Below are positions 15,363-25,418 of a stretch of DNA of 64,000 nt, piece by piece. The stretch spans positions 2,108,001 through 2,172,000 of the forward strand of contig NZ_CP035042.1 of the NCBI RefSeq assembly GCF_009834345.1. Direction: 5' to 3'. How positions within the stretch are numbered: position 1 is the first letter of the stretch; the number at the start of each line of letters is the position of its first letter. Source of the DNA: Billgrantia tianxiuensis. Lineage in GTDB: Bacteria > Pseudomonadota > Gammaproteobacteria > Pseudomonadales > Halomonadaceae. The position numbers were made by a program, and so were the translations under genes. The notes beneath the pieces are model-generated. The model made no database searches. It was given only the letters and a program-made list of their open reading frames with translations, and had not been told where the DNA came from.

Positions 15363-17611
15363 GTTTCATCCTCCGCGGCGGGTTGTTCCCGTAGGGCTTG
15401 CCAGCGGCGCCGGGCCCAGCCGGCCACCGGCGCCTGGGCCAGCGCTTCGGCAGCCAGGGCATGGTGCTGCCACTCGGCGGTGTCGCCGAGGCGGCGTGCG
15501 GCCTCGGCGAGCAGGGCATGGGCCAGCAGTTGTTCGGTACGTCGCTCCAGCACCTTGGCATGCTCGAGGGACTCGGCGGCCCGCTGGCGGGTGCTTTCGA
15601 TCCGCCCCCGGGTAAGGTCGAGGCGTGCCGCCTGGAGCAGCAGCACGGCCAGGCGATGGCGGGCGTCGGCATGGCGCAGCGTGACCAGGGCGACACCGAA
15701 CGGGCCGGGATCGTCCTCCCGCGCATAGCGACACAAGGCCTCGGCGGCGGCGGCATAGGGGGCCTCGCTGCCGTCGCGCAGGCGTTCGCCAAGCTCACGC
15801 AGTTGAAGGCAGCGCTCCTGCGCCCTGGGGTAGTCGTCCCGTTCCATGTCCATCAGCAGCAGGGTCTCCTGGGCCTGGAATTCTCCCAGACGGTCGCCCA
15901 TGGCCTTGCACAGGGTACGGGCCTCCTTGAAGTAGGCCTCCGCCGCGTCAAAGCGATCCTCGTGGAGGCTGAGCAGGCCTTGGGCCAGGGGAATGGCGGG
16001 GTGGGCGATGCGCTGCCGAATGGCCTCTTCGCGAGCCTGGGCGAGCAGCTCGGTCGCCTGGTCCAGGTCGCGTTCCAGCATGGCCAGGCAGCGGGCGGTC
16101 TCGGCCATGGCGATGATCTGTTCGCGTCCTTCGGCGCAGCGCATCGCACGTTCCGCCTGCAGCGTCTCTTCATGAGCATCGCTCCACTGGCCATGGGCCC
16201 AGCGGATGTGGCTGGCCAACTGATAGCCGAGCCGCGCGTGGGCCAGCGCGCCATGCTCCAGCGCCTGCTCGGCCAGGGCCACCACTTCGCGGGCGCCGCT
16301 TTCCCAATCCGCCAGCGGGACGGCACTGTAGAGGATGTCATGCAGCTCGAGAGCCAGGCAGACGCGTCGTATGCCGGCAATTTTCTCGGCCAGCGCCAGC
16401 CCATGCTGGGCGAAGTGCTGGGCCTGTTCGTTGGCGCAGATCCTCAGGCAGAAGCGGCCGGCCTCGACCGTGGCCCGAGCGGCCAGCTCCAGGTCACCGC
16501 TGGCCTGGGCGTGGTGGGTAAGCTCTTGTGCCTGGCTGATGTCGGTGAGCGGGGTCTCGGCCAGCCACTCCGCCACTCGCCGATGCATGGCCTGGCGCCG
16601 GGCCGGTGAGATCGCGGCATACAGTTCGGTGGCCATGTCACTCTGGGTAAAGCGCAGCCCGCCGCCTTCGGCGGTCAGCCAGTGGCGTCGCTCGGCCACT
16701 TCCAGCGCCGCGCCGATGCGGTTGATATCGAGCCCCGACACCTGACTCAGGGTCGCCGGGCTGGGATTCGGCGCGAGCAGTGCCGCCCAGCGCATGACTT
16801 CCAGGGTATCGCCTTCCGGTAGCGTCAGCTCGCCAACCACGGAGAGGGACAATGGCGTCGGGGCGGTATCTGCTGGTGTGGCGGCGGCCAGTTGTTTGGT
16901 TTCGCGCCAGGCGCGCAGCAACTGGCCGTTGAGTGGCAGGCCCGCTTCGCGGATGAGTCGCACGCCCAACTGCAGCTGTTGCTCGGCCTCGCGTGGGCGA
17001 TGCAGAGCCAGCAACAGGTTTACCAGCCGTGCGCGTGCCGTTTCGTCGAAGGGGGCGATCCTCACCCAGGCGTGGGCATGGGGCAGGGCCCGCTCCGGGG
17101 TATGCATCAGGCGTGCGACCAAGGCGGCGAGCAGGGCCGTCTGGGCACGCAGGGCCGCCTGGCGCTCGGCCAGACACCAGCCGTGAAAGTCGGCGAAGCG
17201 ATCCAGCTCCAGGCCCTCCAGGAACGGGCCGCGGTAGCGGCCGGCGGTGTGTTCGAGCGCTGCGACATCGGCTGACTCCAGGCGCTCGCCATGCAGCTCG
17301 TGCAGGCCGACCACGTCGATGTCGATATCGGTGGTATCCAGTCCCACGCCGTTACGGTCGGCCCGCAGCCGGGTGCGGCCCGGCGCATCCACCAGTCGGC
17401 GCAGCTTCGACAGGCTCCAGCGCAGCGAGCCGCGCGGGTCGTCGGGCATTTCCCACAGCAAGTCGCACAGGTGTTCGCGGCTCAGGGAACGGGTATGCAG
17501 TGCCAGGTAGGCGAGCAGGGCGCGGGTCTTGCGGGAGGGAGGAAGCGCCAATACCTGCCCATCCCGAATCACTTCGAGGTCGCCGAGCAGGTTGAGAGTC
17601 AGCGCGTTCAT
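15359..17611 (-). CDS. BTAD-domain (SARP-like) transcriptional regulator with TPR-like C terminus
   Basis: A 750-residue regulator. The N-terminal 100 residues are an OmpR-type winged helix (LNLLGDLEV, PSRKTRALLAYLAL, REHLCDLLW, SLRWSLSKLRR). A bacterial transcriptional activation domain follows (about 100-245, HARLVNLLLALHRPREAEQQL), then about 450 residues of Ala/Leu/Glu-rich helical repeats like those of LuxR/MalT-type regulators. SARP-like proteins are most familiar in actinomycetes. The start MNALTLNLLG at 17611 fits the domain; longer frames run into the promoter. It heads the operon with DUF4242, OsmC and monooxygenase genes. Direct repeats upstream may be its binding site. Confidence 0.82.
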   Translation of the reverse strand: MNALTLNLLGDLEVIRDGQVLALPPSRKTRALLAYLALHTRSLSREHLCDLLWEMPDDPRGSLRWSLSKLRRLVDAPGRTRLRADRNGVGLDTTDIDIDVVGLHELHGERLESADVAALEHTAGRYRGPFLEGLELDRFADFHGWCLAERQAALRAQTALLAALVARLMHTPERALPHAHAWVRIAPFDETARARLVNLLLALHRPREAEQQLQLGVRLIREAGLPLNGQLLRAWRETKQLAAATPADTAPTPLSLSVVGELTLPEGDTLEVMRWAALLAPNPSPATLSQVSGLDINRIGAALEVAERRHWLTAEGGGLRFTQSDMATELYAAISPARRQAMHRRVAEWLAETPLTDISQAQELTHHAQASGDLELAARATVEAGRFCLRICANEQAQHFAQHGLALAEKIAGIRRVCLALELHDILYSAVPLADWESGAREVVALAEQALEHGALAHARLGYQLASHIRWAHGQWSDAHEETLQAERAMRCAEGREQIIAMAETARCLAMLERDLDQATELLAQAREEAIRQRIAHPAIPLAQGLLSLHEDRFDAAEAYFKEARTLCKAMGDRLGEFQAQETLLLMDMERDDYPRAQERCLQLRELGERLRDGSEAPYAAAAEALCRYAREDDPGPFGVALVTLRHADARHRLAVLLLQAARLDLTRGRIESTRQRAAESLEHAKVLERRTEQLLAHALLAEAARRLGDTAEWQHHALAAEALAQAPVAGWARRRWQALREQPAAEDET

Positions 17612-17675
17612 CGTAGGCCCCGTTGGGGTAACGCTTGAATTATAGCGCGTGGGAACGAAGCGCTGGCTGAATCCC

Positions 17676-17720
17676 ACCACGCTGGAAGAGGGAAAAAAAC
17701 CACGTTGGCTACCACGCTGG
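17676..17720. promoter_or_regulatory. Three direct repeats in the BTAD regulator / cysteine synthase divergent promoter
   Basis: ACCACGCTGG at 17676-17685, ACCACGTTGG at 17699-17708 and ACCACGCTGG at 17711-17720 are same-direction copies with starts 23 and 12 bases apart. SARP-type regulators bind direct repeats, so this is a plausible operator for the divergent regulator; the assignment is inference. Confidence 0.45.
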
Positions 17721-17777
17721 CTTCCTCGCCGGGCAGCGAGGCTCCTACCAACCCATCCCTGAGGAGAGAGACAAGCC

Positions 17778-19265
17778 ATGACCCGCTACGCCAGCATTCT
17801 GGAAACCATCGGCCGTACGCCGCTGGTGCGACTCGCCCGGCTTGCACCGCCGGACGTCAACGTGCACGTCAAGGTGGAGGCTTTCAATCCCATGGGCTCG
17901 GTGAAGGACCGCATGGCCCTGGCGGTGATAGAGGCGGCCGAGCGCAGTGGGGTGTTGCGTCCGGGCCAGACGGTGATCGAGGCCACCAGTGGCAATACCG
18001 GCATTGGCCTGGCCATGGTGTGCGCGCGCAAGGGTTACCCGCTGGTGGTGACCATGGCCGAGAGCTTCAGCCTGGAGCGGCGGCGTCTGCTGCGCTTCCT
18101 CGGCGCCCGCGTCGTGCTCACGCCAGCTTCCGAGAAGGGCAGCGGCATGCTGGCCAAGGCAATCGAGCTGGCCGAGGCCCATGGGTATTTCCTGTGCCGC
18201 CAGTTCGAGAACGAGGCCAACGCCGAGGTGCACAGCCGCACCACGGCGCGGGAGATCCTCGACGACTTCCAGGGCGAGCCGATTCATGCCTGGGTGACCG
18301 GCTTCGGCACCGGTGGCACGCTCAGGGGCGTTTCCCGGGTGCTGAAGGCGGCCGATCCGCGCATTCGCATCGTCGTGGCCGAGCCCGACAATGCTCCGCT
18401 GCTGGGCAGCGGCGAGGCGCAGCCAGCAGGAGCCAGCCATCCGCGTTTTCGCCCGCACCTGATGCAGGGCTGGAGCCCGGATTTCATCTCCCCGCTCACC
18501 CAACAAGCGGTGGCAGCCGGCATGGTGGACGAGATCGTGCCGGTGGCGGGAGAGGAGGCGCTGCGCCTGGCCCGTGAGCTGGCCCGCAAGGAGGGAATCT
18601 TCGTCGGCATCTCCGCCGGCGCGACCCTGGCGGCGGCGCTGGAGGTGGCTCGTCGGGCACCGGCCGGTAGCCATATCGTCTGCATGCTGCCCGATACCGG
18701 CGAGCGCTACCAGTCCACCCCTCTGTTCGAGGGCATCGGGGATGAGATGAACGAAGAGGAACTGGCTCTGTCGCGCTCTACGCCGGGCTGTCGTTTCGAC
18801 GTGCCCGCGCCACGCCCGGCCGCCGCCATGTCACGGGCTGTCGAGCCGGCGGATACGGGGCGTGATGCCGAGGCCGAGCGGAGGCTGGAAGAGTATCTGG
18901 CCCAGGCGCCGGTGGTGATGTTCGCCCTCGCCTGGTGCGAGTTCTGCTGGGCGGCGCGCAAGCTCTTCGCCCGGCTGGGGGTCGATTACCTGAGCGTGGA
19001 TCTCGATTCGCCTGACTATCAGGCCGACGACATGGGCGTGCGCCTGCGTCCTGTGCTGGCACGGCGCACCGGAGCGCCAACCATCCCGCAGATCTTCATC
19101 GCTGGCGAGCCGCTCGGTGGCTGCGGCGAGCTGTTCGATGCCTGGCGCGATGGCAGCCTGGGCCGAAGACTCGCCGCGTGCGGAGTCGCATACGACGCCG
19201 AGGCCATCATAGACACCGAACTGCTGCTGCCGGCCTGGTTGCATCCACGCTCCACCACGGCCTGA
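17778..19265 (+). CDS. Cysteine synthase-family PLP enzyme fused to a glutaredoxin-like domain
   Basis: A 495-residue two-domain protein. Residues 1 to about 320 are a cysteine synthase (O-acetylserine sulfhydrylase/CysM type): PLP lysine K43 in NPMGSVKDR, TSGNTGIGLA substrate loop, GTGGTLRG phosphate loop, PDTGERY C-terminal signature. After a linker (about 320-365) the C-terminal part is a thioredoxin-fold/glutaredoxin domain with a CEFC active site (387-390) and TIPQIFIAGEPLGGCGEL. It would make cysteine or a derivative, with a built-in thiol reductant. It is divergent from the BTAD regulator. Ribosome site GAGGAGAG precedes the ATG. Confidence 0.85.
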   Translation: MTRYASILETIGRTPLVRLARLAPPDVNVHVKVEAFNPMGSVKDRMALAVIEAAERSGVLRPGQTVIEATSGNTGIGLAMVCARKGYPLVVTMAESFSLERRRLLRFLGARVVLTPASEKGSGMLAKAIELAEAHGYFLCRQFENEANAEVHSRTTAREILDDFQGEPIHAWVTGFGTGGTLRGVSRVLKAADPRIRIVVAEPDNAPLLGSGEAQPAGASHPRFRPHLMQGWSPDFISPLTQQAVAAGMVDEIVPVAGEEALRLARELARKEGIFVGISAGATLAAALEVARRAPAGSHIVCMLPDTGERYQSTPLFEGIGDEMNEEELALSRSTPGCRFDVPAPRPAAAMSRAVEPADTGRDAEAERRLEEYLAQAPVVMFALAWCEFCWAARKLFARLGVDYLSVDLDSPDYQADDMGVRLRPVLARRTGAPTIPQIFIAGEPLGGCGELFDAWRDGSLGRRLAACGVAYDAEAIIDTELLLPAWLHPRSTTA

Positions 19266-19278
19266 TGGAGAAATGCAC

Positions 19279-19875
19279 ATGAGCTATATCGAGACGATTC
19301 CTCCCGAGCAGGCCGAAGGCGAGGTGCTGGCCATGTACCAGCGTCAGCAGGCGCACTTCGGCTACCTGCCCAACTACGCGCGGGTGTTCTGTCATCGCCC
19401 CGAGGTGATGAAGTGCTGGGCGGCACTGATCGCGACCATCCGTCGCCCCATGGAGGCGCGCCGCTACGAGCTGGTGACCGTTGCCGCCGCCCGGGCCCTG
19501 GGTAACTCCTACTGCTCGTTGGCCCATGCCAAGTTTCTCGCCGAGCTGATGGGCATGGAGGCCACCCAGGCCATGGTGACGGGACAGAAGGGGCCGCTCG
19601 ACGAGGCCGAGCGAGACATGATGGCCTTCGCCGCCAAGGTGGCCTGCCGGGCTCAGGAGGTCGACGCCGAGGATATCGAAGCGCTGCGGGCGCATGGGTT
19701 CGCCGACGAGGAGATCTTCGACATCGTCGCCGTGGTGGCCGGGCGCGCCTTCTTCACGCGCATTCTCGACGGCCTGGGCGCCGAGCCCGACGCCGCCTAC
19801 CGCGAGCTGCCCATCGAACTGGCGAAGGCGCTTTGCGTGGGTAGACCGATAGCGCTTGACGAAGCGCAGCGTTGA
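19279..19875 (+). CDS. Peroxidase-related / carboxymuconolactone decarboxylase-like protein
   Basis: A 198-residue alpha-helical protein of the AhpD/carboxymuconolactone decarboxylase fold, closest in pattern to uncharacterised peroxidase-related enzymes. It has the motif YCSLAHAKF, with one Cys and a His in place of the CxxC of AhpD. It may remove peroxides or serve as a redox partner. The start at 19279 (MSYIET) is chosen over 19273 because GGAG lies eight bases ahead of it. It follows the cysteine synthase-glutaredoxin gene by 13 bases, so the two are likely co-transcribed. Confidence 0.8.
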   Translation: MSYIETIPPEQAEGEVLAMYQRQQAHFGYLPNYARVFCHRPEVMKCWAALIATIRRPMEARRYELVTVAAARALGNSYCSLAHAKFLAELMGMEATQAMVTGQKGPLDEAERDMMAFAAKVACRAQEVDAEDIEALRAHGFADEEIFDIVAVVAGRAFFTRILDGLGAEPDAAYRELPIELAKALCVGRPIALDEAQR

Positions 19876-19889
19876 GCCATAGTGAAACT

Positions 19890-19903
19890 AGACCGTTCGG
19901 TCT
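19890..19903. promoter_or_regulatory. TetR operator, copy 1
   Basis: AGACCG-TT-CGGTCT, a perfect 6-2-6 palindrome 13 bases before the TetR start. The same palindrome recurs at 20515-20528 after the gene, suggesting autoregulation. Confidence 0.75.
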
Positions 19904-19915
19904 GATGGAGCGTCC

Positions 19916-20491
19916 ATGGCCCATACGACGAAGGAACGCTTGCTCGATGCGGGATTGGGCATGCTGCTACGACACGGCTACAACGACTTGGGTATCCAGG
20001 CCTTGCTCGAGGAGACGAAGACGCCCAAGGGCTCCTTCTATCATCACTTCAAGAGCAAGGAGGATTTTGCCCTGCAGGTGATCGACCGCTACATGGTCGA
20101 AGTGCACCAGGGGCTCGACCTGACCCTGGGTAACCAGGCCCTGCCGCCGCTGGACCGGGTGCGACGCTTCTTCGAACTGTCGCAGGAGAAATACCGCGAG
20201 GAGGGCTACCTCGGGTGCCTGCTCGGTGGCGTGGGGCAGGAACTCTCGGGAGTAAGCGAAGTATTTCGACGCAAGATCGCCTCCTGCTTCGCCAGCATTG
20301 CCGAGCGCATTGCAGGGTGCCTGGAGGAGGCGCGCCAGCGCGGCGACATTCCCTCCGGCAGCAAGCCGCGAGAGATGGCCGATTTGCTGGTGGATTGCTG
20401 GGAGGGGGCGGCGTTACGCAGCCGTTTGCGTGGCGATCCGGCTCCCCTCGAGGCGATGCTCGACTTCTATTTCTCTGCCGCAACGGGGTAG
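19916..20491 (+). CDS. TetR-family repressor (NemR/AcuR-like)
   Basis: A 191-residue TetR regulator: helix-turn-helix at residues about 8-50 (LLRHGYNDLGIQALLEET..KGSFYHHFKSKEDF) and an effector domain with GCLLGGVGQELSG near residue 100, a pattern seen in NemR-like sensors of electrophiles. Cysteines at that motif and in SCFAS could be redox-sensitive (inference). Matching palindromes AGACCG-N2-CGGTCT flank the gene, at its own promoter and before the truncated haemoglobin gene, so it probably represses both. Confidence 0.85.
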   Translation: MAHTTKERLLDAGLGMLLRHGYNDLGIQALLEETKTPKGSFYHHFKSKEDFALQVIDRYMVEVHQGLDLTLGNQALPPLDRVRRFFELSQEKYREEGYLGCLLGGVGQELSGVSEVFRRKIASCFASIAERIAGCLEEARQRGDIPSGSKPREMADLLVDCWEGAALRSRLRGDPAPLEAMLDFYFSAATG

Positions 20492-20514
20492 CGATTCTTT
20501 TTTGTCCTGCCACC

Positions 20515-20528
20515 AGACCGACCGGTCT
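20515..20528. promoter_or_regulatory. TetR operator, copy 2, before the truncated haemoglobin gene
   Basis: AGACCG-AC-CGGTCT, identical in both half-sites to copy 1. It lies 24 bases after the tetR stop and 75 bases before the haemoglobin start, well placed to control the latter. Confidence 0.75.
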
Positions 20529-20602
20529 GTCCACGGCCGACCCACTGGGCCGACCCAAGACCAACGAATAGGGTTGGGACCGACCGACCCGGGAGATGTG
20601 TC

Positions 20603-20980
20603 ATGGTCATGGCGACACTGTACGAACGGCTGGGAGGAGATGGCGGCATCGCTGCGCTGGTCGACGAAATCGTCGAAGCTCACATGCAGAATCCGCAGAT
20701 CAAGGCGAGGTTCACGCCTTATCGGGACGACCCTGTACACCTGGAAGCGGTGAAAGGGCACCTTCGGGAGTTCCTGACTTCCGGCAGCGGGGGGCCGGGA
20801 GACTACCACGGCAAGAGCATGCGCGAGGCCCACCGGGGCATGAACATCAGCGAGGCGGAATACATGGCCGCCATCGACGATATCCTGGCGGTGCTCGACC
20901 GCCACGAGATCGATCCGCAGACGCGCCAGGAAATGCTCGGCATCGCCTATTCGCTCAAGGATGACATCATGCATGTGTGA
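20603..20980 (+). CDS. Group I truncated haemoglobin
   Basis: A 125-residue truncated (2/2) globin binding one haem; family roles include O2/NO handling. Features: TLYERLGGDGGIAALVDEIV at the start (group I signature), the phenylalanine/tyrosine pair region ARFTPYRDD, and the proximal His in MREAHRGMNIS. The start at 20603 is preceded by GGGAG. A TetR operator lies in its promoter and a perfect terminator follows 20 bases after the stop, so it is probably a single-gene unit regulated by the upstream TetR protein. Confidence 0.92.
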   Translation: MVMATLYERLGGDGGIAALVDEIVEAHMQNPQIKARFTPYRDDPVHLEAVKGHLREFLTSGSGGPGDYHGKSMREAHRGMNISEAEYMAAIDDILAVLDRHEIDPQTRQEMLGIAYSLKDDIMHV

Positions 20981-20999
20981 ACGATGCCGCGATGGGCAG

Positions 21000-21033
21000 G
21001 GCCAGGCGCCATGTGGCGCCTGGCCTTTTTTTT
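21000..21033 (+). terminator. Rho-independent terminator after the truncated haemoglobin gene
   Basis: GGCCAGGCGCC (21000-21010), four-base loop, GGCGCCTGGCC (21015-21025), then eight T. A textbook terminator; its T run reaches the stop codon of the convergent metallo-beta-lactamase gene. Confidence 0.95.
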
Positions 21034-21842
21034 CATGCTGCCAATGCCTCTGCCACGGCCTCGATCGTGTGCGGATCGACCTCGCTGCCGGGACCCGAGC
21101 ACCAGGCGGCATGCACCATGGCGGTAAGTTCTTCGACGCCCCCCTCGGCGACCGGCAAGTGCCCGGAGAGCACCGTGGTCGGCGCCAGGCGCTCCAGGCC
21201 ATGCAGGGCGCGACCCAGGGCCGCTCGGTCGGCCGTGGCCAGCCAGGGGGCATCGATCGCTGACCAGGCCACCAGGCCTTCGCGCAGGGTCGGGGGCGCG
21301 ATCTCCCTTACGCTTTCGACCGGCTGGGGAAGCAGAGCGCCGAAGCTGTCGGCGGCGAACAGGGTACGCGAGCGGGTATCGAGGAAGCCGAGGGTTTCCG
21401 GTGCGTCGTAATAGGGCGGGCGCAGCGGGACCAGCTCGCGGTCCCCAAGCGTGAGCCGGGCGCCGGGCTCCAGCAGGTGCACGCGGCTGACGTCGAGACC
21501 GAGCAGGCCCATCTTGCCCATACCGAGGAAACTGGTCACGACCCTTGCCTTGGGGGCGCGTTCCAGAATGCGTGCCAGATTGCCGATATGGTCGGCATCG
21601 GTGTGGCTCAGCCAGATCCAGCGCAGGTCGGTGAGGTCGATTTCCGCCTCGAGGGCTTCGAGGAAGGCGTCGCCGAGTGCGGCCAGGCCGGTGTCGACCA
21701 GGACCGGCTCATGGCCCTTGTGCAGGAAGGCGTTGACCGCCAAACCGCCCATGCCGGGCAATGGCAGGAAGGCAGGCAGCACATGCCAGTCGCTCCCGGC
21801 CCCGAGGGTTTGCAGCATCGTTGGGTTGTTGTCGTTGCTCAT
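21033..21842 (-). CDS. Metallo-beta-lactamase fold hydrolase
   Basis: A 269-residue MBL-fold protein with the metal motif HTDADHIGN (HxDxDH-like), a DTG upstream (VLVDTGLAALG), an AADSFGA loop supplying the bridging Asp and a GHLPV final His. The layout resembles the lactamase half of diiron flavoproteins or thioester/lactone hydrolases; the substrate is unknown. The start at 21842 (MSNDNN) is preferred, because the longer frame begins inside the operator palindrome. It is divergent from a TetR gene with two shared operators between them. Confidence 0.82.
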   Translation of the reverse strand: MSNDNNPTMLQTLGAGSDWHVLPAFLPLPGMGGLAVNAFLHKGHEPVLVDTGLAALGDAFLEALEAEIDLTDLRWIWLSHTDADHIGNLARILERAPKARVVTSFLGMGKMGLLGLDVSRVHLLEPGARLTLGDRELVPLRPPYYDAPETLGFLDTRSRTLFAADSFGALLPQPVESVREIAPPTLREGLVAWSAIDAPWLATADRAALGRALHGLERLAPTTVLSGHLPVAEGGVEELTAMVHAAWCSGPGSEVDPHTIEAVAEALAA

Positions 21843-21861
21843 CGCTGGGTTCTCATTTTCA

Positions 21862-21879
21862 GTGAACACCATTGTTCAC
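21862..21879. promoter_or_regulatory. TetR operator A in the MBL/tetR divergent promoter
   Basis: GTGAACA-CCAT-TGTTCAC, a perfect 7-4-7 palindrome 20 bases upstream of the MBL start codon. A second, imperfect copy lies at 21923-21940. Confidence 0.75.
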
Positions 21880-21922
21880 TTCGAGAGTGATAAGCCTGTC
21901 GGCGACGCTTGTCAATATTTAA

Positions 21923-21940
21923 GTAAACAAGTATGTTCAT
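21923..21940. promoter_or_regulatory. TetR operator B, abutting the tetR start
   Basis: GTAAACA-AGTA-TGTTCAT shares the AACA-N4-TGTT core of operator A and ends three bases before the tetR ATG at 21944, well placed for autorepression. Confidence 0.65.
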
Positions 21941-21943
21941 TGA

Positions 21944-22531
21944 ATGACAAAGACACGCCGTTACACCCAGCGCAAGCGCGCTGCCGACCGGGAAGAGACG
22001 CGCCTGCGCATCGTCGAGGCAGCGATGGCACTCCACGAGGAGATCGGGCCAAGCGACACGACGATCAGCGCCATCGCCCAGCGGGCGGGCGTCCAGCGCC
22101 TGACCGTCTATCGCCACTTCCCCGATGAAGCCGCGGTATTCCAGGCGTGCACCAGCCACTGGCTCGAGCTGAACCCACTGCCGATGCCTGCCGCCTGGGA
22201 GGCCTGCGAAGGCGACGATGAGCGGCTGCGTGCGGCGCTGCTGGCCTTTTATCGCTACTACCGGGGGACCCAGCGCATGTGGCAGGGTGCACATCGCGAC
22301 GAGCCGAAGGTACCGGCGATCCAGGGGCCCATGGCGGAGTTCCGCGCTTACCTGCGTGAGGTCGGCGAGGAAATTGGCAAAAGCTGCGCGACGACCGGGG
22401 ATTCACGCCTGACGATCACGTTGCAGCATGCCCTGGCTTTCACTACCTGGGCCTCGCTGGAGTCGCTGGGCCTCGATGACGAGGCCAAGGCGGCGCTGGC
22501 GCTGGCGTGGGTGCAAGGGCTCGAGCGCTGA
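21944..22531 (+). CDS. TetR-family transcriptional regulator
   Basis: A 195-residue TetR regulator with a basic N-terminal arm (MTKTRRYTQRKRA) and helix-turn-helix TTISAIAQRAGVQRLTVYRHFPDEAAVF (about residues 40-70). The C-terminal effector domain is not specific. The ATG sits three bases from operator B, and the start is fixed by this arrangement and by the lack of upstream frame. It most likely represses itself and the divergent MBL hydrolase gene. Confidence 0.85.
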   Translation: MTKTRRYTQRKRAADREETRLRIVEAAMALHEEIGPSDTTISAIAQRAGVQRLTVYRHFPDEAAVFQACTSHWLELNPLPMPAAWEACEGDDERLRAALLAFYRYYRGTQRMWQGAHRDEPKVPAIQGPMAEFRAYLREVGEEIGKSCATTGDSRLTITLQHALAFTTWASLESLGLDDEAKAALALAWVQGLER

Positions 22532-22555
22532 GGCGTCGCCCTGCATTTCGGTGTG

Positions 22556-24559
<2,004 letters not shown>

Positions 24560-24777
24560 GGCGGAGCCTTGGCGTGGCATGTCGTTGTCGTTATGCCTTC
24601 AAGGTAAGGGTCGCCCACCCGGCGCGAGATACGACCTTCGTCGAGCGCTTTACACCTGTAAACGCATGCGTACGCCCTCCGTGTAACGCGACTGTCATGC
24701 GGCGCGTTCCGGACATGCTCCCCGACTCCTCCGATATTGCTTTTCCTACAACGAGTTACTCGTGTTCTGGGTGGTTC

Positions 24778-24792
24778 TGGCATGGAAGCTGC
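24778..24792 (+). promoter_or_regulatory. Sigma54 (-24/-12) promoter of the dehydrogenase operon
   Basis: TGGCATGGAAGCTGC has GG at 24779-24780 and GC at 24791-24792 with ten bases between, two mismatches from TGGCACG-N4-TTGC. It points toward the gene at 24857 and is divergent from the AcoR-like activator gene, exactly the expected arrangement. Confidence 0.75.
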
Positions 24793-24856
24793 CCGGGTGG
24801 GGTGAGCCCGCCGCGTCGGCGTGGCCATCGCCCAACAACAACCGAGGACTCGCACT

Positions 24857-25366
24857 ATGCCACTTGCCATCGGGACGACGCTCAGCCGTCGTCGTTTCCT
24901 CACCCTGACCGGCGTCCTGGCCGCCGGCAGCCTGGCGCTCAGCGCCTCGACGCTGTGGCCGCGCTGGGCGCGCGCCGAGCCCGAGCTGGCCACCCGGCTG
25001 CTGCGCCTGGGGCGCGACATCTATCCCCACGAAGCGATCGCGGATCGCTACTACCTGGCGCCGCTCACGCCGCTGCTGGGGGAGCAACGTGAGCTGATCG
25101 CCGCCGGGCTCGACGACCTGGACCGCCGTGCGCGGGCGGCCCATGGCCGGGATTACGCCGCCGTCGACAGCGCCGCCGAGCGCGAGGCGCTGCTGCGCCA
25201 GATCGAGGATGGCGAGTTCTTCCAGGCCGTGCGCAACACCCTGGTAGTGGGGCTCTACGACACGCCCGAGCTGTGGCAAGCCCACTTCGGCTACGAGGGC
25301 TCCTCGTGGGAGCAGGGCGGCTATGTCGGCCGCGGCTACAACGATCTGGTGATCGACTGGCTGTGA
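24857..25366 (+). CDS. Tat-exported small subunit of a GMC-type dehydrogenase
   Basis: A 169-residue protein with a twin-arginine signal (SRRRFLTLTGVLAAGSLAL, cleavage near ARA), so it is exported folded to the periplasm. The remainder (LRLGRDIYPHEAIADRYY, LVVGLYDTPELWQAHFGYEGSSWEQGGYVGRGYNDL) fits the gluconate 2-dehydrogenase subunit 3-like family, which escorts a GMC flavoprotein through Tat. The start at 24857 has GAGGA ahead; a GTG at 24821 is in frame but less likely. It directly precedes the GMC subunit gene. No cytochrome c subunit gene is present nearby. Confidence 0.82.
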   Translation: MPLAIGTTLSRRRFLTLTGVLAAGSLALSASTLWPRWARAEPELATRLLRLGRDIYPHEAIADRYYLAPLTPLLGEQRELIAAGLDDLDRRARAAHGRDYAAVDSAAEREALLRQIEDGEFFQAVRNTLVVGLYDTPELWQAHFGYEGSSWEQGGYVGRGYNDLVIDWL

Positions 25367-25418
25367 CGCCGGCACGCCGCTCACCACAACAACAAACGCT
25401 GCAATGAGGAGACACGCC

